Source of the DNA: Gymnothorax reevesii | Taxonomy: Eukaryota; Chordata; Actinopteri; Anguilliformes; Muraenidae | NCBI GenBank assembly: GCA_029721435.1 | Contig: CM056580.1 | Location: 75,975,367 to 76,039,366, forward strand | DNA: 64,000 bases | Direction: 5' to 3' | Part shown: positions 1 to 11,482 of the stretch, in pieces | How the letters are laid out: every line of letters starts with the position of its first letter | Position numbering within the stretch: position 1 is the stretch's first letter | The notes under the pieces: model-generated | What the model was told of the DNA's origin: nothing | The model's database searches: none | What the model saw: only the letters and a program-made list of their open reading frames with translations | Program-made: the position numbers and the translations under genes

Positions 1-1911
1 AGGAGTGGATGAGTTACTGAAGTTACTGAAGTGCTATCATTGTGCGTGCATGTGGGTGCATGAAAAACAGCTTGCAATGAGGGGGTGGCTTCTTTAAACA
101 AAGTGAAAAAGGAAAAGGTTGAAGCTTATCCTCTCCCACTCATGTATACTGTATTCTGCATACTTTAAAAAAATCACACAAACGCTAGCTTAGGCATAAA
201 CATGCAAATACGACTCTCTGTCCGTTTTATATCTTAAAAACGCTGTCCAGGAGATTCATCCCCAAACTAATAAATAAATAAATAAATAAATGAAGATAAA
301 ATAAAATAAATACCGCAATTGCAGAAACCCATCAGAAGGAGAAATGCAGGTATGTAAATCTCACAGTTGTTGGCCTAACGCTGCTAGCTGGATTCTGACA
401 TTTTGCATAATTGGGGGAATAAATCACACAGCACTCCCTTCTGCCATACAGGGACTCAATGTATGCACTAAAGTGTGTATCTCATTTCCTATTCGCCGAC
501 GTCATGCAGAGAGGTCGCCGGGGGCTCCGAAGCAGGAGTTCTTTTTCGGCTGGACTGCTTATACATGCATGCTGTATGGCCACTGAGCTGCAAAATGCAT
601 ATGCGAACACATAAACACAAACATGCATATACAAAAACACACACATGCATACCAACCAAGTTTCACCACATCAAGGTCACATACAGTTTCAAGATGTCTA
701 AACAGACTCCATATAATATTACCTCAATGTATCAATGTGCGATGCCAACTGCAATATGCAGCATTTCTAAATGCAGGAAGAAAGTGCAGTTGTGAAACAT
801 ACAGTGACCAGAATAACAAAATATTCCTTTACGGAAAGTGCAAATGGCTTTGAAATTATAATGCTGAAATTTGTAGTGAGAATCTTGAGTGTGTGACTCC
901 ACTGTCAAAATGGAGCTTCCACATCATTCATTGTCTTTACTGCGTAAAATTACAGTGCAGTGGCCATATGTTGTCAGACTGGTAAGACCTCTGAAGGTCG
1001 AACCAAAGCCATTGATTATATAGATGGAAGCTCATTCAACCATCCCCTCTCAATGTTTTACTACAATCAAAGTGAAATTACATGTAATGAAAAACCTAAA
1101 CATAGAAGAAAGTGCTACTTAATAGCCACGTCGGAAGCATTAAGCAGCACTTTCCCTGCCTTCTTTAGTGGCGGTAAGGTTAAGGCTGTAATGCCCTGAC
1201 ACAAAAGCGAGGGTGCTGAAATGAATGCTTCACAATATGGGCAGGTACCAGTCCCTTCAGAGGGAGAAAATGCTGTACTCTGCAAAATTACAGATGGATG
1301 ACAGCTTTTTTTCTCTCAATGCTAACATTATTTTTTCAAAATATTCGAACGGTAAAAGAGGTATGTATCTTTCTAATTTCTTTTTAATAGCACACCATTT
1401 TCCTCTTCCCGAGAGGCAGTGACACCGAGAGATTAACACTTCGTGGCTTGATTAATATTAAATGTTGCAAACTGTCGTAGATTTTCTAGAAGCTATTATG
1501 TCTCATAGAGTAAGGTGAGGGCTCATCCAGGGCTGGAATCCAAGAAATATAGTTTCGATGGCTGCTGAAACAAGCTGGACTGACTAATTAGATGCAAAGA
1601 AAAGCAGCATGGGGTCTGAGAGGCATGTTCATTGCACTTATGCTTCAAGCCACAGAGGCTCAGTTTCCATGTGTAGTCGAGCAAGGAGCTCTAAGAGTGG
1701 ACAGTGCCAAAGAGAGGGACAGTAATTGTAAAATTAAAAGAAGCTGCCAGTGTGGGAAAGTGTCACATGAGACAGAGGCCCACTCCTGTTGCTACAACAT
1801 GATTCAAGCTACATCATCCAACTATTATTATTATTATTATTATTATATTTCATTTTTCCAAAGCAAAAGTATATAACTTTACACTAAAGCTCAAGTCAAT
1901 AAATAATTGTT
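1..1911. other. No recognisable gene
   Basis: This stretch has only short open frames without recognisable domains. It holds an AAAT microsatellite at about 270-290, a CA/CATG-rich patch at 600-655 and an ATT microsatellite at 1823-1846. I see no exon-like protein signal and no clear transposon end. Confidence 0.5.
1823..1846. repeat. (ATT)n microsatellite
   Basis: About eight uninterrupted ATT units are visible directly. Confidence 0.95.
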
Positions 1912-2093
1912 GCCCCTGGACGAAGTCGGGGTTACTATGGATTTGGCCTCGTTACGCGTCTGCCGCCGCTGCCGCCATAGAGATTTCATTGTGGACGCTC
2001 TACAGCCCACAAATTTAAATTTACTTATTTTATATTCGGTTTGTATATGGACAGTAGTTAGGACATTCCACCTATGGATTTTGGTTGCCATGG
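1912..2093. repeat. Dispersed repeat C, copy 1
   Basis: This 182-bp block resembles 20816-21006 in the same orientation. Both begin with GCCCCTGGAC followed by AAGTCGG, pass through a CCGCCGCTGC-rich patch and a TTTATATT-like AT patch, and end in ATTTTGGTTGCCATGG. No open frame is shared, so it is a non-coding interspersed repeat of unknown class. Confidence 0.65.
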
Positions 2094-2412
2094 TAACATA
2101 ATTTTACAAAATAATACACCTAATTGAGTATGATTTGATTTTGCTATCAGGCAAAATCATGTGCTGTGTTGAAACTGCCTCTCATAGCTTATTTTTAAGT
2201 TGGCATAAGGCATGCTCTGATTGCGGTATAGGCTCTGCATGATATACATCTTTAAAATGCTGGGAAATGAAACGAGATGCACCACCATTTGACCACACTG
2301 TGGATGCTGAATACTGCATACATTGAGGCTCAATGCTTCAATGTCATGGGAAGGTGAGAGTCATCGGTACAAGGAACAGCTGTCGCATGTGAAGCATGTC
2401 TTTCCTCACACA

Positions 2413-2640
2413 CAGTGCCCTTCAGTATTATTGGCACCATTGATGAATATCACTGAAAGAGGCTATGAAAAAATGTGATTGCTCTTAATCCTCCTAATCT
2501 TATATCCAAAATATTACGATAATCGTTAGCAATTATCTTACATGAAATTTAAAGAAAATGACTGAAGAAAAATAGCAAACATTCTTATGGCAATCCTTTT
2601 TCTCCCAAAAATGTGTGCTACAATCATTGGCTACCCTGAG
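2413..2640. mobile_element. Tc1-like transposon end, remnant
   Basis: The block opens with CAGTGCCCTTCAGTATTATT and closes with an ACAATCATTGGC-like segment. This resembles the terminal region of fish Tc1 elements whose ends read CAGTGCCC...ATTATTGGCACC. No transposase sequence follows, so it is at most a relic. The family match is from memory of the terminal motif only. Confidence 0.45.
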
Positions 2641-2771
2641 GGCTGTACTAAAAAGCAGGATGAGAGATTTAACAACTGGCGCTTTTCCACTGCGTGGTAA
2701 TGTATGCTGACCCTAAAGGCGGGGTTTTCTAAGTCTTGAAGGTGGGTCTCTGAACGTGCCATAGAAACCCG

Positions 2772-3930
2772 TGTTGGGTTTTACGAAATGAACCAATGGC
2801 GACAACCAGTTATTTCTGAAGGGGGAAAACCCCCAACAGAGCAGGCAACAGTACAATGTCCGCAATCCAAAATCAGAGTCCAATGGGCGAAATCCAGAGT
2901 CATACACAGGGCTCCAATCACAAAATTGTTGTCAGACAAAAAGAAGTCGAAAAACAAGAATGCGGTACAGTACACGGAATCGGCAAAACTGGGTGTCTAG
3001 GATGGTCCAGTCAGAAAGATAAATCACAATGAATCAAGGCGAGAAAAGCGTGGCGCAGGAAACAAGGAAGATAACGATCTGACAAAGGAAGTGAAACAAA
3101 CAGACCTCTTAAATACATATCCGGGTGAACACATGATCAGGGAGGGATTGACACATGAGGAATAAACTAATAACATGAATTAGGCCGTAGCCAAAACGCA
3201 GACAGGGTTTACAAGACAAACCTGTGGACAGACAAACAGCTCCAGTCACGGAGTACTAAAAGTGAATAGTTTAGAGAAAAGAAAGCAAAGTAAATGTGGA
3301 GATCCACGGAAAATAGCAGCAGAGATAATTAGGGAAAGGCAAGGAGGCGGAGACTAGAATAGGGCGACTGCTGAGAGATCGTTAATCAATTAGTATGTGC
3401 AGCTGTACAATCCCGAGTGCTTGTTAGGAAGTTAGTAAAAATATACAAGGTTAGTGAGGTTAGTAATTAGCAATAAACAATAAATATGTGTTAGTAAGAC
3501 AGTAAAAGAGAGAGGAAGGAAGAACACGAGATAATGAAAGAAGATTGAAACCCAGAAACCAATAAATCACCCGAATGAGTGGCACGCAAGACTAGGGACT
3601 GTGAGCAAAGATACACACATGACAAGACTGGGGAGACAAAGTGCAAAGCATAGATATACAACATGGCATGGGAACTATGGAACATGGCAAAGACTATGAA
3701 AGATGGCAAGGATACTAGAAATAAATCTGAACATGAAAAATAATAAAACAAGGAAATCTAAAATGACCGAAACACAATACAAGAACAAAGAATGGTCAGA
3801 CATAAGCAGTGGTCAAGGAATACGTGGGTCAATCCAAACATGGCACAAGGCCAGGCACAAAACTTAAGCATGGCATGGGGCAAAAACATGGTACAAGGCA
3901 TTGAACAGGCAGAACAGCAGAATCACAACA
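2772..3930 (-). mobile_element. Solo LTR, family A, copy 1
   Basis: This 1159-bp element reads TGTTGGG at its left end and CACAACA at its right end, giving the TG...CA ends of an LTR. It is flanked by a perfect 5-bp duplication, ACCCG, at 2767-2771 and 3931-3935. It is homologous along most of its length to 11483-12614 (opposite strand), 45303-46681 and 59891-60676 (same strand). No internal retrotransposon genes lie next to it, so it is a solo LTR left by recombination between two LTRs. The minus-strand sense is inferred from base composition and likeness to teleost gypsy-type LTRs. Confidence 0.9.
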
Positions 3931-4559
3931 ACCCGTGATACCTTTGATTGTGAGTTGAGGGTTTGTTGAGCCAGGTTGCGCAAAGAAAGCCTGAATACTG
4001 TTCAGCTTTCTTCAGTACACCCCTCTGAAAGACCTTATGAGAGAAATCTGATTGAAATGCAACCATTCAGATCAGATCGTTTCAGATCAGTTGGGATAAT
4101 GAGTAAAATGTTCATAACCTCATAACCTGATTTCAATTCAAAGACAAAATAAAAAGAAAAAAAAGTACGGAGATAATATATGTGATGTTTTGACTCATCC
4201 ACTGTATTCATTTATTTGTTCATTCATTTATCAATTTAAGAATAGTAGCCTTATAAAATTCAGAACTTGTGAATACTTGCAAAAAAGCCTCATCCCCACT
4301 GTGGAGTATGATGGTGAATCATTGCTTTTGAAAGGCTTCTTTTCCTCTGAAGGTCTGAACAACTTGTTAGGATTCATGGCATCATAGATTCCATGAAGTA
4401 TCACCATTAAATGAAAACCTGACTGCTTCTGGCAGAAAGTTTAAACTGGACAGTGGTCGAATCTTCTATCAGGACAAAGATCCAAAGTTAAATATAAATA
4501 TATGGCACTGGTGGCCCCAGAAGCTCCCGCAGTTTTTGTTGACGGACGCATGTGCGGAT
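3931..4559. other. No recognisable gene
   Basis: I see no gene here. A 40-bp piece at about 3950-3985, containing TTGTTGAGCC, resembles 36312-36350, so part of it is probably repeat-derived. The last 80 bases look like the end of the repeat that continues after 5190. Confidence 0.4.
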
Positions 4560-4582
4560 GGAGCCCGATACCATAGCTCCCG
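4560..4582 (+). repeat. 23-bp direct repeat, left copy
   Basis: GGAGCCCGATACCATAGCTC plus CCG is repeated exactly, in the same orientation, at 5747-5769. The two copies probably mark ends of the same repeat unit on either side of the inserted hAT-type element and the 152-bp tandem array. Confidence 0.85.
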
Positions 4583-4600
4583 TGCCACTCGGGCGGCGGG

Positions 4601-5189
4601 CAGCGGCGGTTCGTGACCTAACAATAGGGGAAGCTCAAACAATCCCTTAAAATGAATGACTGGTCATGACCTGTTTTCAATCATTCATTTAAATTACCAT
4701 AACAGAAACTCCGAAAACTCTATATATTATCAGATGTGGCCAGTTTTCATTTATAACGTATACTGATTACGACTCCAGACTTCTCACGCTTTTATTTGCT
4801 CAGGGGTTGGGGTTTGGAAGCAATGCATTTGTTTCATGATCCTTTAAATTAAATAAGATAATTTGAAACGTCTTTATGAAATTCCATTGCTTCAAACTCC
4901 TCCATGCACAAGTACTTTAATTCCACGTGAAAATCTCTTACATACGCGTTGATAGAATAATTGCTGTCTACAGCAGAGGAACGTAAAAATGCCACTTAAA
5001 CTCATGCCGAATGCGTGAGAGTCGACAGGTATGCGTTATTAATGAAAACTGGCCGCATCAGATAATGTTGAGTTTTTGGAGTTTCTGTTACTGCAATTCA
5101 AATGGATGATTGAAAACAGGTCATAAACAATCATTAACTTTGAGGGATTGTTTGGGCTTCCCCTGTTGCCAATTCACGAGCCACCACTG
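4601..5189. mobile_element. hAT-type MITE with 155-bp inverted ends
   Basis: The 589-bp element begins CAGCGGCGGTTCGTGA and ends in the reverse complement of CAGTGGTGGCTCGTGA. The terminal inverted repeats extend about 155 bp (4601-4755 and 5035-5189) with scattered mismatches. It is flanked by 8-bp direct repeats, GCGGCGGG (4593-4600) and GCAGCGGG (5190-5197), with one mismatch. CAG-starting ends and an 8-bp duplication are the signature of the hAT superfamily. No transposase is encoded. The central part (about 4757-5020) is not hAT-like but matches 58925-59255, next to a PIF/Harbinger fragment. A lone right arm of the same family lies at 39388-39533. Confidence 0.85.
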
Positions 5190-5204
5190 GCAGCGGGAGC
5201 CAAT

Positions 5205-5711
5205 TAGGAGCCTGTAACTGAAAATGTTGATAAGATAAAGCAAATTGCTAAAGTTTTTGGTGATATTTTTAGGCCAGTAACCTTGACAAAATAGCCCAAG
5301 GTCACCTTTAGGCATGTCATTTGTAGGCCCTCATGAGATGCATGTCCAGTAAAAATTAGGAGCCTGTAAGTGAAATAGTTGATGAGAAATAGGAAAATGT
5401 TGAAGTTTTTGGTGATATTTTTAGGCCAGTGACCTTGACAAAATAGGCCAAGGTCACCTTTAGGCATGTCATTTGTAGGCCCTTATGAGATGCATGTCCA
5501 GTAAAAATTGGGAGCCTTTAAGTGAAAAAGTTGATGAGATAAAGGAAAATGTTGAAGTTTTTGGTGATATTTTTAGGCCAGTGACCTTAAAAAAATGGTC
5601 CAAGGTCACCTTTCTGCACATCATTTGAAGGCCTTTATGAGATGCATGTCCCGTGAAAATTAGGAGCCTGTAAGGAAAACAATTAATGGGATAAAGCAAA
5701 ATGTATTGATG
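5205..5711. repeat. 152-bp tandem repeat, 3.3 copies
   Basis: Units starting with TAGGAGCCTG or a close variant begin at 5205, 5357, 5509 and 5661, exactly 152 bp apart; the last unit is partial. Each contains GTTTTTGGTGATATTTTTAG and AAGGTCACCTTT. Divergence between units is low. The array belongs to the repeat whose 23-bp marker recurs at 4560 and 5747. Confidence 0.95.
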
Positions 5712-5746
5712 GATGCACTCATGCAGGCACGCACACACGCAAGGTC

Positions 5747-5769
5747 GGAGCCCGATACCATAGCTCCCG
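5747..5769 (+). repeat. 23-bp direct repeat, right copy
   Basis: This is an exact copy of 4560-4582. It follows a short CACG-rich patch and precedes a G-run, and probably lies near the end of the repeat containing the 152-bp array. Confidence 0.85.
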
Positions 5770-5777
5770 ATAGGGGG

Positions 5778-6963
5778 AGGCTGCTGAAAAAAACAAATAA
5801 AAGGGATACAACAATTGTGGCTCACATATCTGAGAAAAAGTATTTGTTTCATGATAACTAAATCCTTATATTTCAATGAAAGGTAACATGTTTGCTGATG
5901 TTATATTTTGAATTGAATATCAGGAGGATAAGCATTAGCTAATGAGTGCTTATTCTCATTCTTTTTTGTTTATTTTCAATCATATTATCAAACTTGCCAA
6001 TTATTTTTTAAAAAATTGAACAGAATAATTCTCAAAAGAGTATGCAGTTTAAAATACACAAAATGCAATAGAGTACAAACTATTTAATTTATATTTTAAT
6101 TTTCTTTTTAGTAAAATATATGTTTCATTACGAAAGGGTTTCATCTTTTATTTCTGCCCCATTACAGCCCTGTTTTAGGCATTTTTTCATCACACTTTTA
6201 TCCCTGGAATTGCACATTACTACATGTTTTTAGGGGGGAGGTGAAATATATTTTACACCATTTAATTCCACAATAGTTTGTCGGTTGAGAATGAACAAGG
6301 TCTATTTGCATATTTTCCTGAGTTATATGGGTCAAATGCTTTCAAACTTAATGAGGTCAATGATACATGCAGTGGGTAGCAGTCAAAGGTCAATGTTACT
6401 AACGATGTTACACTGTTACATATTTCCTGCTTCCCCTAAGTACCAGAAATGTTTATCTACTACTGGCCAATAGTTGGACAGCATCTAGGTCATGCGATCG
6501 GAAAACCTGCAGTATTCCGAGATGATTTGCTAAGCTGAAGTCTATTTTAGCTCTATTTTGAAATGTTTCAATTGCTTCAGTGGGTCCTACACGATTTCTA
6601 TATTATCTCTAATCCATGAGAGTTACTAAAAATGCAAAAATGTTGTGATCAAAATGCTGTGAAATGATTTCATCCTCTTTTCATTGGATTAAGAAGTTGA
6701 CATAATAAGCAGAGACTACTTTCATGCATTAAAACTTCTAATTTACACGCAATGTCTTGGTATACAGGTTCTAATGACTTCAAACAAGGGTGACAATTGT
6801 TATAGGATCTATGCCAAAATATTGTGTGTTAATAAATTAGAAGTTGATAATGAATAAAGTAGTCCTTGTCTAGAATAATAACATTTGCTGAAAATCAGAG
6901 AATATAAAGGTTTCTCCAAATGGCAGTTTTTAGACCAGACTGTTCACTGATCTATGTATTTAT
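5778..6963. other. AT-rich, no recognisable gene
   Basis: Only short open frames are present, none with a recognisable motif. I see no transposon ends or tandem repeats. Confidence 0.5.
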
Positions 6964-7650
6964 TTATATCCCCGAACACCGAATAGCGTTTCGGGGATAT
7001 TATGTTTTTGGTCGGACCGCCGCCGCCGCGCCGCCCTACGTGTTAACACGATAACTTCAGTAATATTTCAATTAGAAATTCAATGTTCAGCATAAAAGTA
7101 AGTATCATAAAGCGAAAGAACTGATTCAATTTTGGACAATTAACAATTTCTAGATTGGCCACCAGGAACCAAAAACTGAAAAATCACTGTTATTATCATA
7201 CCTCTGGAAATATTTGTCCGATTGACCTCAAATTAAGTGCAAATGAAAGGTCATGACCAGAGAATGTGTCCTACAATGACAATATACCTGTTTGGTTCAA
7301 AATTTTGACACAAGGTGGAGCTTTGTCACATAAAATTCATCATTTTTGCCATATCTTGGGAACCATTTGTCCAATTGACATGAAGCTATGTGCAACTGCA
7401 AGGTCATGACCTCACAATGTGTCACATGATGATATCATACGTGTATGGTTCAATATTTTGCCACCAGGTGGCGCTTTCTGATGGAAAATTACCATTTTTG
7501 GCCATATCTTCAGAACCATTTGTCTGATTGACCTGAAATTAAGATCAAATGAAAGTCTATTCAAGGTCTATTCAAGAATTGGGGAATTAGAGGACTGGGG
7601 GCATTTAGGGATATACCCCAAGCTGTCACCTCCGATGGCATAAGCCTAGT
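6964..7650. mobile_element. Non-autonomous element with 153-bp tandem units
   Basis: The left end carries an 11-bp stem-loop, ATATCCCCGAA paired with TTCGGGGATAT (6964-6998), followed by a GGTCGGACCGCCGCC patch. Inside are about 2.5 tandem units; the motif TTTGTCC or TTTGTCT falls at 7213, 7366 and 7519, a 153-bp period. The right side ends near GGGATATACCCC and a CACCTCCGATGGCAT stretch. It has no coding capacity. The class is unknown; a DNA transposon or Helitron-like origin is possible. The right boundary is approximate. Confidence 0.6.
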
Positions 7651-7996
7651 TTATTTATTTTAAAACATGCTATTTGCAGATAGGCCCTTGTAATATCAGA
7701 ATTTGGTAAATTCTGAAGTTACAATGGTTTATCTGGAAAATTGGATATCTAAAATTCTAGGAAGACGCCTAGATAGGATGGATATGACAGGCTCATTTTA
7801 GCCGCACAGTGCACTGATAATTCAGAGAAAAAACTCAATAAGCCTGACAAAAAAGAATTGTACCTACAGAGTTCTGGCTTTTCAACGGCGATTTTCTTAA
7901 AAACCACAATGGTGCAGATAGACATAGTTAATTATGGGCTGACAAGTTGTTTTGAATATAAAATTGATCGCTTCTACCAAATTTGGAAAATAAATA

Positions 7997-8844
7997 CACT
8001 GAACAGAAATTTAAACGCCCTATGTCAAACATTGATGCCACATGGAGTTAACAACTCTAAGTGAGCTTATCTTTCACTTGTACAATAGGGATATTTCTCT
8101 TGATTTGTGTATCTTTTTTTAATCCATCTCTGTCAGTGAGTACTTGCTCAGTGATGCAGTGATTTCACTCAGTACATGGGTGTGGCATTTCCAGACAGTG
8201 ATCAGACAGAATGAGCAGTACCCAGACACTCCTTATACTGGGGCAATAAAAGGTCAAAATAAAAACCCCAAAATGTCTTATGATGTCAAGAGTCATCATG
8301 CCTCAGATGTCTCAGGTCATGCAGGTACATGCTATTGGCATGCTGGATGTAGGGATGTCCACCAGAGCGGTCTCTTTGAAGCAGAGCACATTCCAGTTCT
8401 GAACTGGCCTGCATATTCGCCGGACATGTCCCATAGAGCATCTTTGGGATGTTCTGAATTGACGTTTCTGCGACCGTGTTCCAGTTCCGGATAATGTACA
8501 CCAGCTCCGTGTGGCCCTCCAGGAAGAATGGAATAACATTCCACAGACCACAATAGACAACCTGATCAACTCCATGCGAAGGAGATGTGTTGCTGTGAGA
8601 CACGCAAATGGTGGGCACACAAGATATTGAACATTCAATTTCTTCAACCTGACCCCCAACCTGTTCAAAGGATTGTGACTCCTTTGCAGACGCCAATATC
8701 AAGATGTAATGGACGGTGATCTGAAGATCTGAAGAGTCATCAACAAGAATGAATTTTGTTTCCCTTCATATATTGCATAACCCTAATGTTAATAAAAACT
8801 CAAAAATTTTACATGGGGCATTTATACAGCATTTTTGCTCAGTG
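7997..8844 (+). mobile_element. Internally deleted Tc1-like transposon
   Basis: The ends are CACTGAACAGAAATTT at left and the reverse complement of CACTGAGCAAAAATGC at right, typical of Tc1/mariner terminal repeats. A TA dinucleotide precedes the left end; CA follows the right end, probably a mutated TA target copy. At 848 bp it is about half the usual length, and only the 3' third of the transposase gene remains. Confidence 0.85.
8380..8630 (+). pseudogene. Tc1-like transposase, C-terminal fragment
   Basis: Tc1 transposases cut and paste the element using a DDE/D catalytic triad. Only the C-terminal end is left here. NWPAYSPDM can be read near 8403, followed after a small deletion by IEHLWDVLN, which includes the third catalytic glutamate. 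The deletion shifts the frame between those two motifs. A TGA stop at 8460-8462 interrupts the second part. Reading then continues through a segment ending GGHTRY and a stop at 8628-8630, which is the normal end of this transposase subfamily. The same subfamily occurs at 37765-39303 on the minus strand. It cannot make an active enzyme. Confidence 0.85.
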
Positions 8845-11018
8845 CAAATGAATATATAAATAAAGCATAAGTTGTATCCCTCTGTTGAAAAAAAAAGCAG
8901 ATGAAAAAGGGAAAGCAGAACAGATTTCATCTGTCTGCCTCAGCTTCATTTTTGAAAGTAGTTCTTATGTTTGCCCTCAAGGCTAGGATAACTAAAAATT
9001 CTAAGGATTTCAAATAGTGATTTTTTTAGATCTGCTCTTTGGCAAAGAGAATCACAAACATAATCTTAGTGTTGTAAAAGCCAACAGCTGTTAGTGAGAG
9101 AGAGTTTGACTTGAGCAAGATTTGTGAACCGTTGAATAAAATACGTTATTGCTGCTTCTGTGCTAGTTCTTACAACTTAAACTGAAACTTGCAAATAGTC
9201 TATTAGAAAATAAATGACCAGCAGAGTCATTTACATTCAGTTTCCGTGCCCAACAAATACAACTCATGACAGAGCTGCACCCTCATTCTCTTAAGTACAC
9301 TGTTCTGATCTAGGTCATCCTAAACTCACAACTGTAGCATGACATTGACTGAACACGTTTCCTTGGAAGAAAACATTATATGAACATTATTCGTATGTAA
9401 CAACATTAAGCGTTTCTAATGTAGATGAGAGTCGTCCTTCATTCCCACTGATACAATACTTTTGAAGATATCTGCTTCAATATGCTTTGCCAGCAGCTGT
9501 CTGTACATCCTCATCTAGGTAACTGAATTATTTATAGTGTAGATGTTATCCTTCATGGATGTCACTTGCATACACTTTGCACACAGAAGTCATTCAACTG
9601 TGTAACTCAATGCAGCCAGTTCCACCTTATTATAACATATGGGGGATTTCCATAATTGCTGTGAAGAGGAGGCAAATGGAAGCATGGATTAATCTCTGGT
9701 TACTTAAATAGACCAAGCGTGCTTCACTTTGTGGAGAAAAGAGGCACTTACAGCAAGAATAGCACATTTCGGGGAAGTTAATTTTGACGTCCAGAGAGCA
9801 GTCAGCCCACCAAAAGCCTGCATTGTATAGCAGCTGGTCCCTAAGTAACCAACACATTCTCAAAACCAAACAACTGCATACAATAGGTTGTTTTTTTCCT
9901 TACCCTCTGATACGAATAGAAGCGTTTTTGCTGTGACCTATCGGAACATTTCCTAAATTGCTGTCTGTATCAGTGGCACAGGACCTTCTCAAACTAAGGG
10001 TTAGGAAAAATTTTTGCTTTGGTTAAAGTGCCGACTGCCTTATGGTTAAGGCTAGGGTAAGGCAATTGTGGGTTTTAAAAGACTGTCTTGACTTGCTGTA
10101 GCAAATGTTAAACTCAGTTGAAAAAGGGACTCAAACACTGGTCTCCCATGGGATGGAAAATCATCAACCTGACCTCCTTCCTGCGCTCACTTTCTTGTTA
10201 GGCAAGCACTACTGCTTTGGTCACAATTACTGCCGCCACTTGAGTACATCTGTCCCTCAAACGCCAATATAGGTCATTTTCGCGCTTGAATGTACAACCG
10301 AACGGTCTCAAAGTAACATATTAGGTGTAGTTATTACCTGTTATTCACACTGTAAAAGTTGCTTCAGTGTAGCTGCACTGCATAAGCAAAGGCTGGGTCT
10401 TGCAAAAACATTCACTCACTCAAATTACCCTGTCAGGGCTGATATTCACATACTGCCTCATTTTCAATTCAGTTTTTTTTTTTTTCACTTAGTGTGGTGA
10501 CAGTTTAAAAAAAAAAAAATACTGCTGAGAACGACAGGTTTAGAGACCTGCCAGGCTTGAATAATGAGAAAAGAGGTTCTCCACTGGCAGCAATGTTTAA
10601 GTTTACACTAATGGTGAGACAGACCCTTTGCATTAATAATAATGCATTTTAATGAGCGTGAAGGGCTATAAGGTCTCTGGCAAGTCCCTCAGTCATGACA
10701 GTCGGTTGTGACCAATGCAGAGTTTTAAAAATGCCCAATCCACCACCTGAGTTGAAGGGATATCTACCCAACTGTTTGCTTGGTGACCACCAGAATTACA
10801 GACACCTTTCTGCAAGACTACATGTGCTCTGTATTATTTCAGGATTGGGAATTTCCGTCATAATTTCAGTTCCTCGGAGATTATATGAAAATGTAAAGGG
10901 CTAAAAGTTATCGCTGTTGTACAAAAAGATTTTGAGCACATGATACAGGTGGATCAGTTTACTCATTGAATACATGGTCGAATTATTTATTTATTTTCTA
11001 ATTTCAGAGTAATACTAT
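8845..11018. other. No recognisable gene
   Basis: No exon-like sequence or transposon ends are clear. A T-run (10473-10485) and an A-run (10508-10519) lie close together. A patch near 9995-10070 with GGGTTAGG and GGTTAAGGCTAGGG is only loosely telomere-like. Confidence 0.45.
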
Positions 11019-11346
11019 TGTCACGTCTCAACCGGGTTTTCTAGTTAACATGCCCCCTCCTGATTGTTTGATTTCCAGCTGCTGTTTCCACTTGGACTGT
11101 CCTATTTAAGCACCACTCACCCCTGTTTTTTATCTGTGGCCTTGTGTTTAGCAGCTCTAATTTTTGTATTTCGTATTGTAATTATTCCTTTGTTTGTTTC
11201 CATGTTACTGCAACCCCTGTTTGCGGCTTGTGTCTCCGTATTTAAAAATATATTTTTGGCTTTCTTTCTTGTTCATTCCTATGATTAAAATCTTGTTTCA
11301 ATCCTCATCTTCCGTGTTCTCCACTCCTGAGTCTTCCTTTGTGACA
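11019..11346 (+). mobile_element. Solo LTR, second family
   Basis: The 328-bp element starts TGTCACGTCTC and ends CTTTGTGACA, matching the ends of many fish Ty3/gypsy LTRs. A TATA-like CTATTTAAG lies near 11101 and a polyadenylation-like ATTAAA at about 11284, in the expected order for a plus-strand LTR. The flanking pentamers ACTAT and AGTAT differ at one base and probably represent an aged 5-bp duplication. No internal genes flank it. Confidence 0.8.
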
Positions 11347-11482
11347 AGTATCACCAACTTGATTAATTCAAGAATATTTAAGTTTGAATTTAAAATTGGC
11401 ATTGAAAATGTTACTCGCGTCATATAAAAACACTTTACCCATACCTCACGATGCAACAAAAGCGTAATAACAACACACTCAA

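Noticed and set aside
5205..5711. CRISPR array
   Set aside because: The units are contiguous 152-bp tandem repeats with no spacer structure, in a eukaryotic context.
8286..8702. Minus-strand frames of 118 and 138 codons
   Set aside because: They are antisense shadows of the plus-strand Tc1 transposase remnant.
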